A stretch of 64,000 nt of DNA from Massilia antarctica (GTDB lineage: Bacteria; Pseudomonadota; Gammaproteobacteria; Burkholderiales; Burkholderiaceae_D). Below are positions 18,212 to 29,522 of this stretch, piece by piece. A model generated the notes under the pieces. That model did not search any database, was not told where the DNA came from, and saw only the letters and a program-made list of their open reading frames with translations. The stretch covers positions 3,286,001-3,350,000 of the forward strand of contig NZ_CP065053.1 in NCBI RefSeq assembly GCF_015689335.1, in the 5' to 3' direction. Each line of letters starts with the position of its first letter. The stretch's first letter is position 1. The position numbers were made by a program, and so were the translations under genes.

Positions 18212-18332
18212 AGTAGCGGTGTTGTTTTGTGATCCGCGCTGTCGCGCACGCATCGCCGCACGGCACCCGCCCTGCGGCCTTTGTTTTAAAATTGTTAAGT
18301 GTTGTATGCCTGTTCATTTGCCCGTCATCGGA

Positions 18333-18361
18333 TTGCGAACGGCCCGATAACAGGTTATAAT
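18333..18361 (+). promoter_or_regulatory. Sigma-70 promoter of the rimP-nusA-infB operon
   Basis: TTGCGA (18333-18338) and a perfect TATAAT (18356-18361) are separated by 17 bases. The start would be near 18368, giving a leader of about 140 bases before rimP. Confidence 0.7.
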
Positions 18362-18367
18362 CTGCAG

Positions 18368-18507
18368 CCTAATAAAAGTTCTTCCCACCACAGACTGGTG
18401 CAAGTGCTTTCATCCGGTTGGGAGTATAGGAAGATGGGCAGATGCCCATTTTTTTTTTGGTAAATCGTTTTTAGTGGTCCCGCGGGACCGTGATCTGGAG
18501 AACTTGT
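18368..18507 (+). ncRNA. Structured leader of the rimP operon
   Basis: The leader can fold a 5' domain in which CTTCCCACC pairs with GGTTGGGAG around an inner ACCA/TGGT hairpin, followed by a terminator-like hairpin. Leaders controlling this operon are known in other bacteria (metY/nusA region in E. coli, the rimP leader of alphaproteobacteria). Equivalence here is inferred. Confidence 0.4.
18434..18458 (+). terminator. Attenuator-like intrinsic terminator before rimP
   Basis: ATGGGC / GCCCAT with a 4-base loop is followed by a run of ten T residues, 50 bases upstream of rimP and downstream of its promoter. A terminator here must be partly read through, which fits autoregulation through NusA, encoded by the second gene. 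Confidence 0.7.
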
Positions 18508-20558
<2,051 letters not shown>

Positions 20559-20605
20559 TTTGAGTAACCTTATCATCTGTCTCGACACAAAGAAAAGAGG
20601 ACTGA

Positions 20606-23443
20606 ATGGCGAGTAACAACGTAGCCCAATTTGCCACCGAACTGAAGATGCCTGCAGATTTGCTGCTGACGCAGCTGCGTTCTGCCGGCGTCGATAAAAG
20701 TTCGACGTCAGATCCATTGTCGAAAGATGATAAGGATAAGTTGTTGGATCACCTGCGCCGTACCCACGGCACGGCGACCGACACCGAGAAGAAGAAAATC
20801 ACGCTGACGCGCAAAGAAACCACCGAGATCAAGCAGGCTGACGCCACTGGCAAGTCGCGCACGATCCAGGTAGAAGTGCGCAAGAAGCGCACCTTCGTGC
20901 AGCGCGACGATCCGGCACCGGCGCCAGCGCCGGTTGTCGCGGCGCCCGTCGCAGCGGTGATCGATCCGGCCGAAGTGGCCCGTCGCGAGGAAGAAGCACG
21001 CCGTCAGCAAGAGCTGATCGCGCGCCAGGAAGCCGACCTGCGTGAAAAGCAGGAGCGCCTTGCCAAGCTCGACGCCGAAAAAGAAGCCCAGGCCAAGCAG
21101 GCCGAGACCGACGCCAAGAAAGAAGCGGATGCCGAAGCGAAGCGCGTAGCCGCTGCCGCCGCCGCCGCCGCCGCTGGCGCCGACCAGGCTGCCGCCGAGG
21201 AAGCGAAGAAAGCTGCCGCCGACGAAGCCAAGAAAAAGGCGGCTGTGGCCGCCCAGGAAGCTGCGGCCCGTGCCGAAGCGAACGACCGCGCCCGCAAGGC
21301 CGTGGCCGATGAAGTGGCGCAGATCAAGGCCATGATGAATGCGCCGCGGCGCGCGATCAAGGCGCCGGAGCCAGTTCCTCCACCGGTCGCGGCGATCAAG
21401 CCGAAAGCGCCCGAAGGCACCCTGCACAAGCCAGCCGACAAGAAGCCGGGCGACAAGCCAGGCGACAAGAAGCCGGTCACGGCGGACAAGAAGTCGATCA
21501 AGTCGGCCAATGTCTCGTCGACCTGGTCGGACGACGCGAAAAAACGCGGCGCGCCGGGCTCGATCAAGCCACGTGGCAACACCAGTTCGCCGGGTGGCCG
21601 CGACAGCTGGCGCGGTGGTGCCAAGGGCCGTCGTCCATCGCACAGCGATGACCGCGAAACCAATTTCCAGGCGCCGACCGAAGCGGTCATCAAGGACGTT
21701 CACGTTCCTGAGACCATCACGGTCGCCGAACTGGCGCACAAGATGTCCGTGAAGGCATCCGAAGTCATTAAACAGCTGATGAAGCTGGGCCAGATGTGCA
21801 CCATTAACCAGGTGCTGGACCAGGAAACGGCGATGATTCTGGTGGAAGAGATGGGCCACAAGGCATTTGCGGCTGAACTCGACGATCCGGAAGCACTGCT
21901 GGCCGACCAGGGCGAACACGCCCACTTCGAAGCCGTCTCGCGCGCACCGGTGGTCACCGTCATGGGTCACGTCGACCATGGCAAGACCTCGCTGCTCGAT
22001 TACATCCGCCGTGCCAAAGTGGCGTCGGGCGAAGCGGGCGGGATCACGCAGCACATCGGCGCTTACCACGTCGAAACGCCGCGCGGCATCATCACCTTCC
22101 TCGACACCCCGGGTCACGAAGCGTTTACGGCGATGCGTGCACGGGGAGCGAAAGCGACTGACATCGTGATTCTGGTGGTTGCCGCCGACGATGGCGTGAT
22201 GCCGCAGACGAAGGAAGCAATTGCTCACGCAAAAGCTGCGGGCGTACCGCTGGTGGTGGCGATCAACAAGATCGACAAGCCGGGTGCGAATCTGGACCGG
22301 GTCAAGCAGGAACTGGTTGCTGAACAAGTCGTGCCGGAAGAATACGGTGGCGAATCGCCATTCGTGCCGGTGTCGGCCAAGACCGGCGAAGGTATCGATG
22401 CCTTGCTGGAGCAGGTTCTGCTGCAAGCCGAAGTGCTGGAACTCAAAGCCCCGGTCGACGCGCCAGCGCGTGGCCTGGTGGTCGAGGGACGTCTGGACAA
22501 GGGCCGTGGTCCGGTTGCGACGATCCTGGTGCAGTCCGGTACCCTGCGTCGCGGCGACGTGATCCTGGCCGGTTCCTCGTATGGCCGCGTGCGCGCCATG
22601 CTGGACGAGAACGGCAAGGCGATCAGCGAAGCTGGTCCGTCGATCCCGGTCGAAATCCAGGGTCTGACCGAAGTGCCGGTTGCCGGTGAAGAAGTCATGG
22701 TCATGGCCGACGAGCGTAAAGCGCGTGAAATTGGTCTGTTCCGTCAAGGTAAGTTCCGCGACGTCAAACTGGCCAAGCAGCAAGCGGCGAAACTGGAAAA
22801 CATGTTCGACAACATGGGCGAAGGCGAAGTCAAGAATCTGCCGGTCATCGTCAAGACCGACGTGCAGGGTTCGCAGGAAGCGCTGGTTGGCTCCTTGCAA
22901 AAACTGTCGACGTCCGAAGTGCGGGTACAGGTTGTACACGCGGCGGTCGGCGGCATTACCGAATCCGACGTCAATCTGGCGGTCGCATCGAAGGCGGTCA
23001 TCATCGGCTTTAACACCCGTGCTGACGCCCAGGCGCGCAAGCTGGCCGAGTCGAACGGCGTGGACATTCGTTACTACAACATCATTTACGATGCGATCGA
23101 CGAGATCAAGGCGGCCTTGTCGGGCATGCTGGCACCGGAGAAGCGCGAGCACATCACCGGCCAGGTCGAGATTCGCCAGGTTATCCTGGTGTCGAAAGTC
23201 GGCGCGATTGCCGGTTGCCTGGTCACCGATGGCGTGGTCAAGCGCTCGTCCTCGGTTCGCCTGCTGCGCAACAACATCGTGGTGTGGACTGGCGAGATCG
23301 ATTCGCTCAAGCGCTTCAAGGACGACGCGAAAGAAGTCCGCGCCGGTCTGGAGTGCGGCCTGTCGCTCAAGAACTACAACGATATCGAAGTCGGCGACGT
23401 TCTCGAAGTGTTCGAAGTTCAAGAGATCGCCCGTACCTTGTAG
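20606..23443 (+). CDS. infB: Translation initiation factor IF-2
   Basis: 945 residues. The N-terminal IF2_N motif ([18 protein letters not shown]) is followed by a long charged, Ala/Lys/Glu-rich linker (about 110-300) with a run of nine alanines, a second IF2_N-like segment ([20 protein letters not shown], about 370), and the GTPase domain: G1 GHVDHGKTS (near 454), G3 DTPGH (near 500), G4 NKID (near 554). Domains II-IV complete the protein. It brings initiator tRNA to the 30S subunit. AGAGG lies just before the start, 47 bases after nusA. Confidence 0.98.
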   Translation: MASNNVAQFATELKMPADLLLTQLRSAGVDKSSTSDPLSKDDKDKLLDHLRRTHGTATDTEKKKITLTRKETTEIKQADATGKSRTIQVEVRKKRTFVQRDDPAPAPAPVVAAPVAAVIDPAEVARREEEARRQQELIARQEADLREKQERLAKLDAEKEAQAKQAETDAKKEADAEAKRVAAAAAAAAAGADQAAAEEAKKAAADEAKKKAAVAAQEAAARAEANDRARKAVADEVAQIKAMMNAPRRAIKAPEPVPPPVAAIKPKAPEGTLHKPADKKPGDKPGDKKPVTADKKSIKSANVSSTWSDDAKKRGAPGSIKPRGNTSSPGGRDSWRGGAKGRRPSHSDDRETNFQAPTEAVIKDVHVPETITVAELAHKMSVKASEVIKQLMKLGQMCTINQVLDQETAMILVEEMGHKAFAAELDDPEALLADQGEHAHFEAVSRAPVVTVMGHVDHGKTSLLDYIRRAKVASGEAGGITQHIGAYHVETPRGIITFLDTPGHEAFTAMRARGAKATDIVILVVAADDGVMPQTKEAIAHAKAAGVPLVVAINKIDKPGANLDRVKQELVAEQVVPEEYGGESPFVPVSAKTGEGIDALLEQVLLQAEVLELKAPVDAPARGLVVEGRLDKGRGPVATILVQSGTLRRGDVILAGSSYGRVRAMLDENGKAISEAGPSIPVEIQGLTEVPVAGEEVMVMADERKAREIGLFRQGKFRDVKLAKQQAAKLENMFDNMGEGEVKNLPVIVKTDVQGSQEALVGSLQKLSTSEVRVQVVHAAVGGITESDVNLAVASKAVIIGFNTRADAQARKLAESNGVDIRYYNIIYDAIDEIKAALSGMLAPEKREHITGQVEIRQVILVSKVGAIAGCLVTDGVVKRSSSVRLLRNNIVVWTGEIDSLKRFKDDAKEVRAGLECGLSLKNYNDIEVGDVLEVFEVQEIARTL

Positions 23444-23527
23444 TCGTTGGATGTGGCACGGTGAAGCGTCTTGGAAACGGGCGCTCACTCAGCTGCCGCC
23501 AATGACGCCTTTCTGGCCTCAGACCTT

Positions 23528-23622
23528 AAAACCGTCATTCCCGCGCAGGCGGGAATCCAAGGCACCTTCGCTCAGCATAGAAGGCTTGGATTCCCGCCTG
23601 CGCGGGAATGACGGTTTTTAAG
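23528..23622. repeat. ATTCCCGC-type hairpin element between infB and rbfA
   Basis: 34-base perfect inverted arms (23528-23561 and 23585-23618) enclose 23 bases, each arm containing ATTCCCGCGCAGGCGGGAAT. This resembles the dRS3-type core ATTCCC-N8-GGGAAT described in Neisseria. The right arm runs into a T tract, so it may also act as a terminator or processing site between infB and rbfA. Confidence 0.92.
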
Positions 23623-23701
23623 TTTGTGGTTTCGGGCTCGGACGGCAGCCCGGGCGCTTCGCTTTCCCCCTACAAAAAATCATAAAGAGTAGTATACGAC
23701 C

Positions 23702-24127
23702 ATGGCTAAACACAGCAAAACCATTCCCGCCCGCGGCTTGCGCGTGGCCGACCAGATCCAGCGCGACCTGGCCGAAATCGTCGCGTACGGTCTGAAAGAC
23801 CCGCGCATCGGCATGATCACCATCACCGAAGTGCAGATCACTCCCGACTACGCCCACGCCAAGGTGTTCTTCACCATGTTCAAGGACGACAAGGACGCGA
23901 TCAAGAACACGGTCGACGGCCTTGGCGCTGCAGCCGGCTTCATCCGCAACCAGCTGGGCAAGCGCCTGCACATCCACACCTTGCCGATGCTGCACTTCGT
24001 GCACGACACCTCGACGTCGCGCGGCATGGAAATGTCGCTGCTGATCGACCAGGCCAACGCCACCCGCGCGGCCGATGCCGAGCCGGACCCGGTCCCGGAA
24101 GATCAAGCCAAGTCCGACACCGAATAA
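23702..24127 (+). CDS. rbfA: Ribosome-binding factor A
   Basis: 141 residues of the KH-type fold RbfA family: [14 protein letters not shown] at the start, [25 protein letters not shown] in the middle, and [15 protein letters not shown] near residue 100. It acts in 16S rRNA 5'-end maturation and cold adaptation. The gap of 258 bases from infB is unusually wide because of the hairpin element, so rbfA-truB may have a separate transcript. Confidence 0.96.
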   Translation: MAKHSKTIPARGLRVADQIQRDLAEIVAYGLKDPRIGMITITEVQITPDYAHAKVFFTMFKDDKDAIKNTVDGLGAAAGFIRNQLGKRLHIHTLPMLHFVHDTSTSRGMEMSLLIDQANATRAADAEPDPVPEDQAKSDTE

Positions 24128-24133
24128 CGCGGC

Positions 24134-25057
24134 ATGAAACAAGCTCATATCAAACGGATGCGCGACCTGGTCGACGGCGTGCTGCTGCTCGACAAACCGG
24201 TCGGCCTGTCGTCCAACGACGCGCTGATCAAGGCCAAGCGCGTGCTCAACGCCAAGAAAGCCGGCCACACCGGCACGCTCGACCCGTTCGCCACCGGCTT
24301 GTTGCCGCTGTGCTTCGGCGAAGCGACCAAGTTCTCGCAAGACTTGCTCGAAGCCGACAAGACCTATGAGACCACGGTCCACCTGGGCATCACCACCACC
24401 ACCGGCGACACCGAGGGCGAAGCGATCGACATGCGCGACGTCGACGTCACCCTGGCCCAGATCGAAGCCGTGCTGCCGCAGTTCCGCGGTCCCATCATGC
24501 AAGTGCCGCCGATGTATTCGGCGCTCAAGCGCGACGGCAAGGCCTATTACGAATATGCGCGCGAAGGCATCACCCTGGAGCGCGAAGCGCGCCCGGTCAC
24601 CATCCTCAAGCTGGAACTGATGTCGTTTGAAACGCCGCTGCTGAAGTTAGCGGTTACCTGCAGCAAGGGCACGTATATCCGCGTGCTGGGCGAAGACATC
24701 GGCCACGCGCTCGGCTGCGGCGCCCACCTGATCCAGCTGCGCCGCACCCAGGTCGGCGCGCTGACCATCGATGGCATGGTGACCCTGGAAGCCTTGCAGG
24801 CCCATGCCGAGCCGCTCAGCCTGCTGGCGCCGGTCGATGCCTTGCTGTCGAGTTTTCCGGCGGTGCAGTTGACCGAGGAACTGGCCAAGCGCTTCCTGCA
24901 GGGGCAGCGCCTGGCGCTCGGTAAGGAAGCGCTCACGTTGCCGGACAGCCTGGGCCGGGTGAGGGTGTATCACGAGACCCGCCTGCTGGGCACGGCCAAT
25001 TTGCAGGAATACGCGATCCTGGCACCCGAGCGCCTGATCGCGGCCGTGCACGCGTAA
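24134..25057 (+). CDS. truB: tRNA pseudouridine(55) synthase TruB
   Basis: 307 residues. [17 protein letters not shown] opens the fold, and the catalytic Asp50 is in [22 protein letters not shown]-type motif appears as [11 protein letters not shown], and [13 protein letters not shown] is conserved near 178. It makes pseudouridine 55 in the T-loop of tRNAs. It follows rbfA by 6 bases and directly abuts the next gene. Confidence 0.97.
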   Translation: MKQAHIKRMRDLVDGVLLLDKPVGLSSNDALIKAKRVLNAKKAGHTGTLDPFATGLLPLCFGEATKFSQDLLEADKTYETTVHLGITTTTGDTEGEAIDMRDVDVTLAQIEAVLPQFRGPIMQVPPMYSALKRDGKAYYEYAREGITLEREARPVTILKLELMSFETPLLKLAVTCSKGTYIRVLGEDIGHALGCGAHLIQLRRTQVGALTIDGMVTLEALQAHAEPLSLLAPVDALLSSFPAVQLTEELAKRFLQGQRLALGKEALTLPDSLGRVRVYHETRLLGTANLQEYAILAPERLIAAVHA

Positions 25058-25549
25058 ATGCCGTTTACGCCTTTGCACCTGGGACCCGGTGCGGCCATGA
25101 AGGCCGTGGGCGGGCGTCATTTCAGCTTCATGGTGTTCGGCGGCGCGCAAGTGCTGATGGACATCGAGCCGCTGGTGGGCCTGATCGAGGGCGCCGACAT
25201 CCTGCACGGTCCGACCCATACCCTGGCTGGTGCGCTGCTCATCGGCAGCGTGGCTGCGCTCACCGGCAAGCCGGTCAGCGAGTTCGTGCTGCGCGTGCTG
25301 AAGATCGCGCATCAACCAATCAGCTGGCTGGCCTCGTGCATGGGGGCGTTCCTGGGCACCTTGTCGCATATCGTGCTCGACGCCATCATGCACAGCGATA
25401 TGCATCCGTGGCGGCCGCTGTCGAACAGCAATGGCTTGCTCGACCTGGTGTCGGTGAACGCCTTGCACCTGGCTTGCCTGGTGCTGGCTGTGCTCGGGGG
25501 CGCGGTGGCCGCCTGGCGGCTGTACAAGGCAAGCCGGCAGCGGCCGTGA
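25058..25549 (+). CDS. YdjM-like membrane protein (putative metal-dependent hydrolase)
   Basis: 163 residues beginning MPFTPLHLGPGAA, with GAQVLMDIEPL, HGPTHT and a His/Asp-rich SHIVLDAIMHSDMHPWRP segment near 107-124, interspersed with hydrophobic helices. This pattern matches the YdjM/PF04307 family, annotated as membrane-bound metal-dependent hydrolases of unknown substrate. The start codon follows the truB stop with no gap, so it is probably translated by coupling. It is not part of the conserved truB-typA neighbourhood of related bacteria, so it may be a later insertion. Confidence 0.75.
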   Translation: MPFTPLHLGPGAAMKAVGGRHFSFMVFGGAQVLMDIEPLVGLIEGADILHGPTHTLAGALLIGSVAALTGKPVSEFVLRVLKIAHQPISWLASCMGAFLGTLSHIVLDAIMHSDMHPWRPLSNSNGLLDLVSVNALHLACLVLAVLGGAVAAWRLYKASRQRP

Positions 25550-25555
25550 TTACTT

Positions 25556-25655
25556 CGTCGCCCCCGCGCCAAGGCGGCACTCGGCGGGGGCCCAAGTTCG
25601 TCGCTCAGTCTGTGGCTACGGAGCCAACTTGGGCGCCCGCCCGCGCGGGCGCGAC
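25556..25655. repeat. Degenerate, GC-rich member of the hairpin element family
   Basis: CGTCGC-CCCGCG … GGGGGCCCAAGTT on the left matches, inverted, AACTTGGGCGCCCGC … GCGCGACG on the right. The layout (GTC, CCCGCG, GGCGGG, CCCAAG) is that of the two elements at 18125 and 23528 with A/T pairs replaced by G/C. It lies between convergent genes and could terminate both. Confidence 0.7.
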
Positions 25656-25691
25656 GGGGGCGTTACTCAGGGCCGCCCACGGTTCATCCCA

Positions 25692-26486
25692 TCACCAGTG
25701 ATAGGTCAAGACCGTGAACAAGGAGGTACTGCTGCGGCTTTCCACCAGCGGGCTGTCGAGCGCATCGCCCATCAGGCGCGAGGCGACCATGCCGCTGCTT
25801 AGCGCGTACTTGGTGCTCAGGTCGACATTCCAGCGCAGTGACAGATAGGCGTCCTTGACCCCGCCCCCGGCCCGGTACACCGGCTTGCCGCTGCGCGCGG
25901 CCTGTGCGGGCGAGATGCCGAAATACGATTGCATGTAGCTGCGGTTGACCACATTCATCCCTGCGCCGAGGCCGACCGACTGGTGGGTGCCGAGCCGCAT
26001 GCTGTAATCGGCACCCAGATTGAGGCGCACGCCGCCGTGGTCATCGCTTCCTCCGTACAGTACGTTTGAATGGAAGCCGATGTTGTGCGCTAGCTGGTAA
26101 CTGGCAAACGCCCCCGCCTCAATCCCGAGCTGGAATTTGCTGTCCTTGTCGTCGCCACGGTGCGAGCGCGAGCCATAGGTGAGCAGGGGGCCGTATTTGA
26201 ACATGGGATCTTCCGACAGCTGCATGCCGACTTGCCCCGGCTCGGCAAAGATGCCGTTGCTCCACTGGGCTGAAATACTCGGCAGCACGACCGCTTTCAT
26301 CGCGCTGCGGCCCTCTTTCGCCTGCACCAGCGCGGCGATCAGGCTGATGTCGACATCGGTGGTTCCTTCCGGCATCTGGGTGGTCGGCGACTGCGCCGCC
26401 GCCGGCAGGCAGCAAGCGGCCAGGGTAGTGAAGGTGGCGATGGAGGCGAAGCTGGCGCAGGCGTGCGCCCGGGTTGGGATGGTCAT
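25692..26486 (-). CDS. MipA/OmpV-family outer-membrane protein
   Basis: 264 residues. A signal peptide ends near AAAQ (residue 31). The rest is rich in beta-strand patterns, with VVLPSISAQWSNGIFA, a LTYGSRSHRGDDKD loop, and the terminal signature YALSSGMVASRLMGDALDSP followed by a barrel strand ending in YHW, typical of MltA-interacting MipA/OmpV proteins. It lies 23 bases behind a NarL-type response regulator and kinase in the same direction, so the three genes probably form one operon. MipA-type proteins elsewhere are linked to envelope stress and cationic peptide sensing; this role here is inference. Confidence 0.85.
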   Translation of the reverse strand: MTIPTRAHACASFASIATFTTLAACCLPAAAQSPTTQMPEGTTDVDISLIAALVQAKEGRSAMKAVVLPSISAQWSNGIFAEPGQVGMQLSEDPMFKYGPLLTYGSRSHRGDDKDSKFQLGIEAGAFASYQLAHNIGFHSNVLYGGSDDHGGVRLNLGADYSMRLGTHQSVGLGAGMNVVNRSYMQSYFGISPAQAARSGKPVYRAGGGVKDAYLSLRWNVDLSTKYALSSGMVASRLMGDALDSPLVESRSSTSLFTVLTYHW

Positions 26487-26509
26487 GGTTTCCTGTGGAA
26501 GTGCGTTGG

Positions 26510-27145
26510 TCAGATGTAGCCGAGTTCGAGCCCGCGCAGCACCGCGCGTACGCGGTCGCGCACGGCCAGCTTGGCGAGGATGTTTGAAACGTGATTCTTG
26601 ATGGTGCCTTCGCTCGGCCCGAGCGCGGCGCCGATTTCGCTATTGTTCAAGCCGGCCGCCATCAGCGCCAGGATTTCGGTTTCGCGCGCGGTCAGGCGCG
26701 CGCCGCCCTCGGCAGGTATGCGCGTGCCGCCGGCCTGTTCGTAGGCGGCGCGCGTGCGTTCGGTCAGGCCCGGGCGGAACAAGGTGGCGCCGGCGGCGAC
26801 ACTGCGGATGCCCTCGGCCAGCCGTTCGAGCGAGATATCCTTGAGCAGGAAGCCGCGCGCGCCGGCGCGCATGCCGTCGAACAGCGCTTCGTCGTCGTCG
26901 AAGGTGGTCAGGAGGATGGTCGGCGGCAGCAAGCCCTGCTGCCTGCGCAGCAGTTCGATGCCCGAACACAGCGGCATGCGCACGTCCAGCAGCAACACCT
27001 GCGCTTGCGCCTGCGCGATCACGGCCACGGCTTCATCGCCATTGGCCGCCTCGGCCACGACGCGGATGTCGTCGGTCAGGTCGAGCAAGCCGCGAATGCC
27101 GCTGCGCACCAGCATCTGGTCGTCCACCAGCACCACGCGGATCAT
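26510..27145 (-). CDS. NarL/LuxR-type response regulator
   Basis: 211 residues. The receiver domain (1 to about 120) has the acidic pair Asp8-Asp9, phosphoacceptor Asp54 in LLLDVRMP, Thr in LLTTFDDD, and Lys in FLLKDIS. The C-terminal LuxR-type helix-turn-helix is LTARETEILALMAAGLNNSE followed by IGAALGPSEGTIKNHVSNIL (about 150-190). Its start overlaps the kinase stop by 4 bases, and the MipA gene follows, so MipA is a likely member of its regulon. Confidence 0.95.
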   Translation of the reverse strand: MIRVVLVDDQMLVRSGIRGLLDLTDDIRVVAEAANGDEAVAVIAQAQAQVLLLDVRMPLCSGIELLRRQQGLLPPTILLTTFDDDEALFDGMRAGARGFLLKDISLERLAEGIRSVAAGATLFRPGLTERTRAAYEQAGGTRIPAEGGARLTARETEILALMAAGLNNSEIGAALGPSEGTIKNHVSNILAKLAVRDRVRAVLRGLELGYI

Positions 27146-28392
27146 GCTCCCGCTCCCGTTGCGGGCAGGCGGATGCCGAGTGCGAAGCCTTGCCCGGCGC
27201 CATTGGTGGCGTGCAGGGTGCCGCCCAGCTGGGCCAGGCGTTCGCGCATGCCGCGCAAGCCATTGCCTTCGGCCGCGCCGCCGCTGCCACGGCCATCGTC
27301 GGCGATGTCGAGCAGCAGGTCGCCGCCGCCGTCGCGCCGCAAGGCGACCGTCATGACAGCCGCGCCGGCGTGGCGGATGGCATTACTGATTGCTTCCTGC
27401 ACCGCGCAGAACAGCGCATGGGCGAGCGCCGCCGAGTCGATCCCGAGCCGCTCGCCGATGCATAGTTCGATGCGCGGCGCCGGAATGCCGGCGCACAGGG
27501 TTTCCAGCGCCAGGCGCATATCGATGTCGCATCCGCCGCGTTCGCTGCTCACCAGCAGGCGCACGTCGGCCAGCAGGGTGGCGGCCAGGCTGCTGGCCGT
27601 GGCCAGCGAGGCGGGGGCCGCGTCGCCGGCCTGGCGCTTGGCCAGGTCCAGATGCAGCTTGAGCGCGGTCAGGTGATGGCCGGCCATATCGTGCAGGTCG
27701 CGCGCCAGGCGCATGCGTTCACTGGCGCGCACCGCTTCGCCCAGCAGGGCCTGGGTCGCCTGCAGTTCCGCGTGCGCCGCGGCCAATGCCACGCGTGCGC
27801 GCCGTTCGCCCAGGGCCACATGCACCACCGCCGTGACGACGGCCATGATCACCGCTTCGCCCCCCGCCAGCATGCAAGCCATGATGAAGCCTGCGTCGGA
27901 CATGGGCAGGTCCAGGGTGACCAGCAGGGTTGCGCCCGACGAGAGCAGGGCCGCCGCCGCCAGCCAGCGCAGCGCGCTGCGCAGCGGCAGTGTGCCGAGC
28001 TGGGCGGTGAAGACATAGACCAGGCCCATGTCGCCGACCACCGCCAGCACGAGTTCCAGCCCCAGCGCCGCCGGCGAGCGCAGCACGGCCGGCCAGGCCG
28101 GCCCGCTGGCGCGCAGCCAGGCCAGGGCGGCCAAGCCGACGGCGCAGCCGGTGCGCAGCAGGCGTAGCAGCAGGGCGGTCAATTCCTTGCGGTCGGTGCC
28201 GGCGCTCAGCGCCGATGGCGGCGTGGTGAAGTGGTTGGCGACGATGCTGGCCAGGCGGCCTCCAGCGCTATGGAGGGCGTCGAACTCGATCTCGTAGCTC
28301 CACAGCAGCGCGCAGCCCGGCCCCGTCACCAGCAGGCAGGCCAGCGGCCATACGGCGCGGGGGAACAGTTTGTCGAGTCGGGATGTCATCAT
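27142..28392 (-). CDS. Sensor histidine kinase of the NarX/HisKA_3 type
   Basis: 416 residues. The N-terminal half holds about six hydrophobic segments between residues 13 and 195 with a periplasmic loop near 33-72. A helical linker leads to the HisKA_3 box RMRLARDLHDMAGHHLTALK with phosphoacceptor His234. The ATPase domain has an N box (AVQEAISNAIRHAG) and G box (DDGRGSGG … GNGLRGMRERL). It would phosphorylate the adjacent regulator. The signal is unknown. It is divergent from a secreted protein gene, and the 165-base gap must hold both promoters. Confidence 0.94.
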   Translation of the reverse strand: MMTSRLDKLFPRAVWPLACLLVTGPGCALLWSYEIEFDALHSAGGRLASIVANHFTTPPSALSAGTDRKELTALLLRLLRTGCAVGLAALAWLRASGPAWPAVLRSPAALGLELVLAVVGDMGLVYVFTAQLGTLPLRSALRWLAAAALLSSGATLLVTLDLPMSDAGFIMACMLAGGEAVIMAVVTAVVHVALGERRARVALAAAHAELQATQALLGEAVRASERMRLARDLHDMAGHHLTALKLHLDLAKRQAGDAAPASLATASSLAATLLADVRLLVSSERGGCDIDMRLALETLCAGIPAPRIELCIGERLGIDSAALAHALFCAVQEAISNAIRHAGAAVMTVALRRDGGGDLLLDIADDGRGSGGAAEGNGLRGMRERLAQLGGTLHATNGAGQGFALGIRLPATGAGA

Positions 28393-28557
28393 GGCGCCTG
28401 TGAGCGCTGGGAGCGCTTGCTATCGAGGTGGCAATTCTACGTGACGCGGCGCGGCGCGGGGCAGTGCCGGAAGTCATGCGGCGCCTCTATCTTTTGGCAC
28501 ATGGCGGCGCGCCCGCCCTGGACTAGAATGGCACTCCCACTTTCTGTATTGCCACCG

Positions 28558-29301
28558 ATGAAAACGCTGACGAAATTGTTCTTGCTTGCCGCCTGCCTGC
28601 CGACCGCCGTGCCGGCCGCCGATACTGTCGTTACCGATCCCGTCGCCAAGGTCGAGATCAACGCGCAGCGCGATTCCGAATGGATCGGCTACCGGCATGC
28701 CTACAAGGCGGCCGCCTTCTTTGCCCCGTTCGTGCGCACGCGGCCCCTGATCCAGGCCCACTTGCAGGTGCGTCCCCGGCGTCCCGACGTGCCGCTCGAC
28801 GGCCTGCGCCTGAGCGTGGCGGGCGCGCACACCCACTTCGAGGTGGCGGTCGACGCCATGGGCCGGGCCGAACTGCCGCTGGAAAAGAAAGCCTACCAAG
28901 ACGACGCTGTGATCACCCTCAACCGGCAAAAGGGCAATTACTATTTCAGCGGCCGCTACAGCATCCGCGAGCGCGACGACGGCGTGTACGACGCCAGCCT
29001 GCTGCGTGACGCCTGCGAGCAATTGCTGGCGGCCCAGCGCGCCTCGGGTTACCGCATGCGCCTGTTGGGCAAGCAGTGCGCCGGCATCAAGATCGTGTAT
29101 CCGGCCGGTTCCGCGCCCGAGGTCGCGCTGGAGGCGGGCGGGGCGCCGCCGCGCATGCTGGCGCCGGCCGAAGCCCATCCGTTCGAGGATGGCTCGATGG
29201 GCTTGTACCAGGTGGTGACGGTGCGCTTTGCCGACTTGCCGGCCGGGGCAAAGGTGACGGCCGCCACGCGCCCGCTAGCGATCGGTACCCTGTACGAGTA
29301 G
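28558..29301 (+). CDS. Secreted protein of unknown function
   Basis: 247 residues. The ATG at 28558 gives a clear signal peptide (MKTLTKLFLLAACLPTAVPA-AD); the open frame extends further upstream but that part overlaps the divergent kinase and lacks a signal. The mature protein contains EWIGYRHAYKAAAFF near 40, a beta-rich centre (AGAHTHFEVAVDAMGRAELP), and two cysteines (positions near 150 and 168) that could form a disulfide. I do not recognise the family. It sits between the MipA two-component block and typA, oriented with typA. Confidence 0.7.
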   Translation: MKTLTKLFLLAACLPTAVPAADTVVTDPVAKVEINAQRDSEWIGYRHAYKAAAFFAPFVRTRPLIQAHLQVRPRRPDVPLDGLRLSVAGAHTHFEVAVDAMGRAELPLEKKAYQDDAVITLNRQKGNYYFSGRYSIRERDDGVYDASLLRDACEQLLAAQRASGYRMRLLGKQCAGIKIVYPAGSAPEVALEAGGAPPRMLAPAEAHPFEDGSMGLYQVVTVRFADLPAGAKVTAATRPLAIGTLYE

Positions 29302-29445
29302 CGCGCAAGGGCAGGGTGTCATGCGGGCGACACAAATCGCGGTCAGACTTGAGCCACGCAGTGCGTCACTGTGGTGAAAAAAGCAGCAAGCCATTGAAAT
29401 TGCAGGGCTTTTCAAATTGGCGATGCGCAATACACGACTTTAGCG

Positions 29446-29454
29446 TGCTATACT
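29446..29454 (+). promoter_or_regulatory. Extended -10 promoter of typA
   Basis: TGCTATACT fits the extended -10 pattern (TGN-TATAMT), about 69 bases before the typA ATG. No good -35 lies at 17 bases, which is acceptable for this promoter class. Confidence 0.4.
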
Positions 29455-29522
29455 AGTCGGTTCCTGATTTAAGCAGCACCGTACACCTTCGTACACCACG
29501 TACATTTCCGTTCCTTACGACC

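Noticed and set aside
18300..18480. A tRNA (metY-like) before rimP, as in E. coli
   Set aside because: No cloverleaf with T-loop GTTCRA or CCA end could be drawn; only the leader hairpins are present.
20708..23488. A 926-codon minus-strand frame opposite infB
   Set aside because: Shadow of infB; the translation is repetitive and without a known fold.
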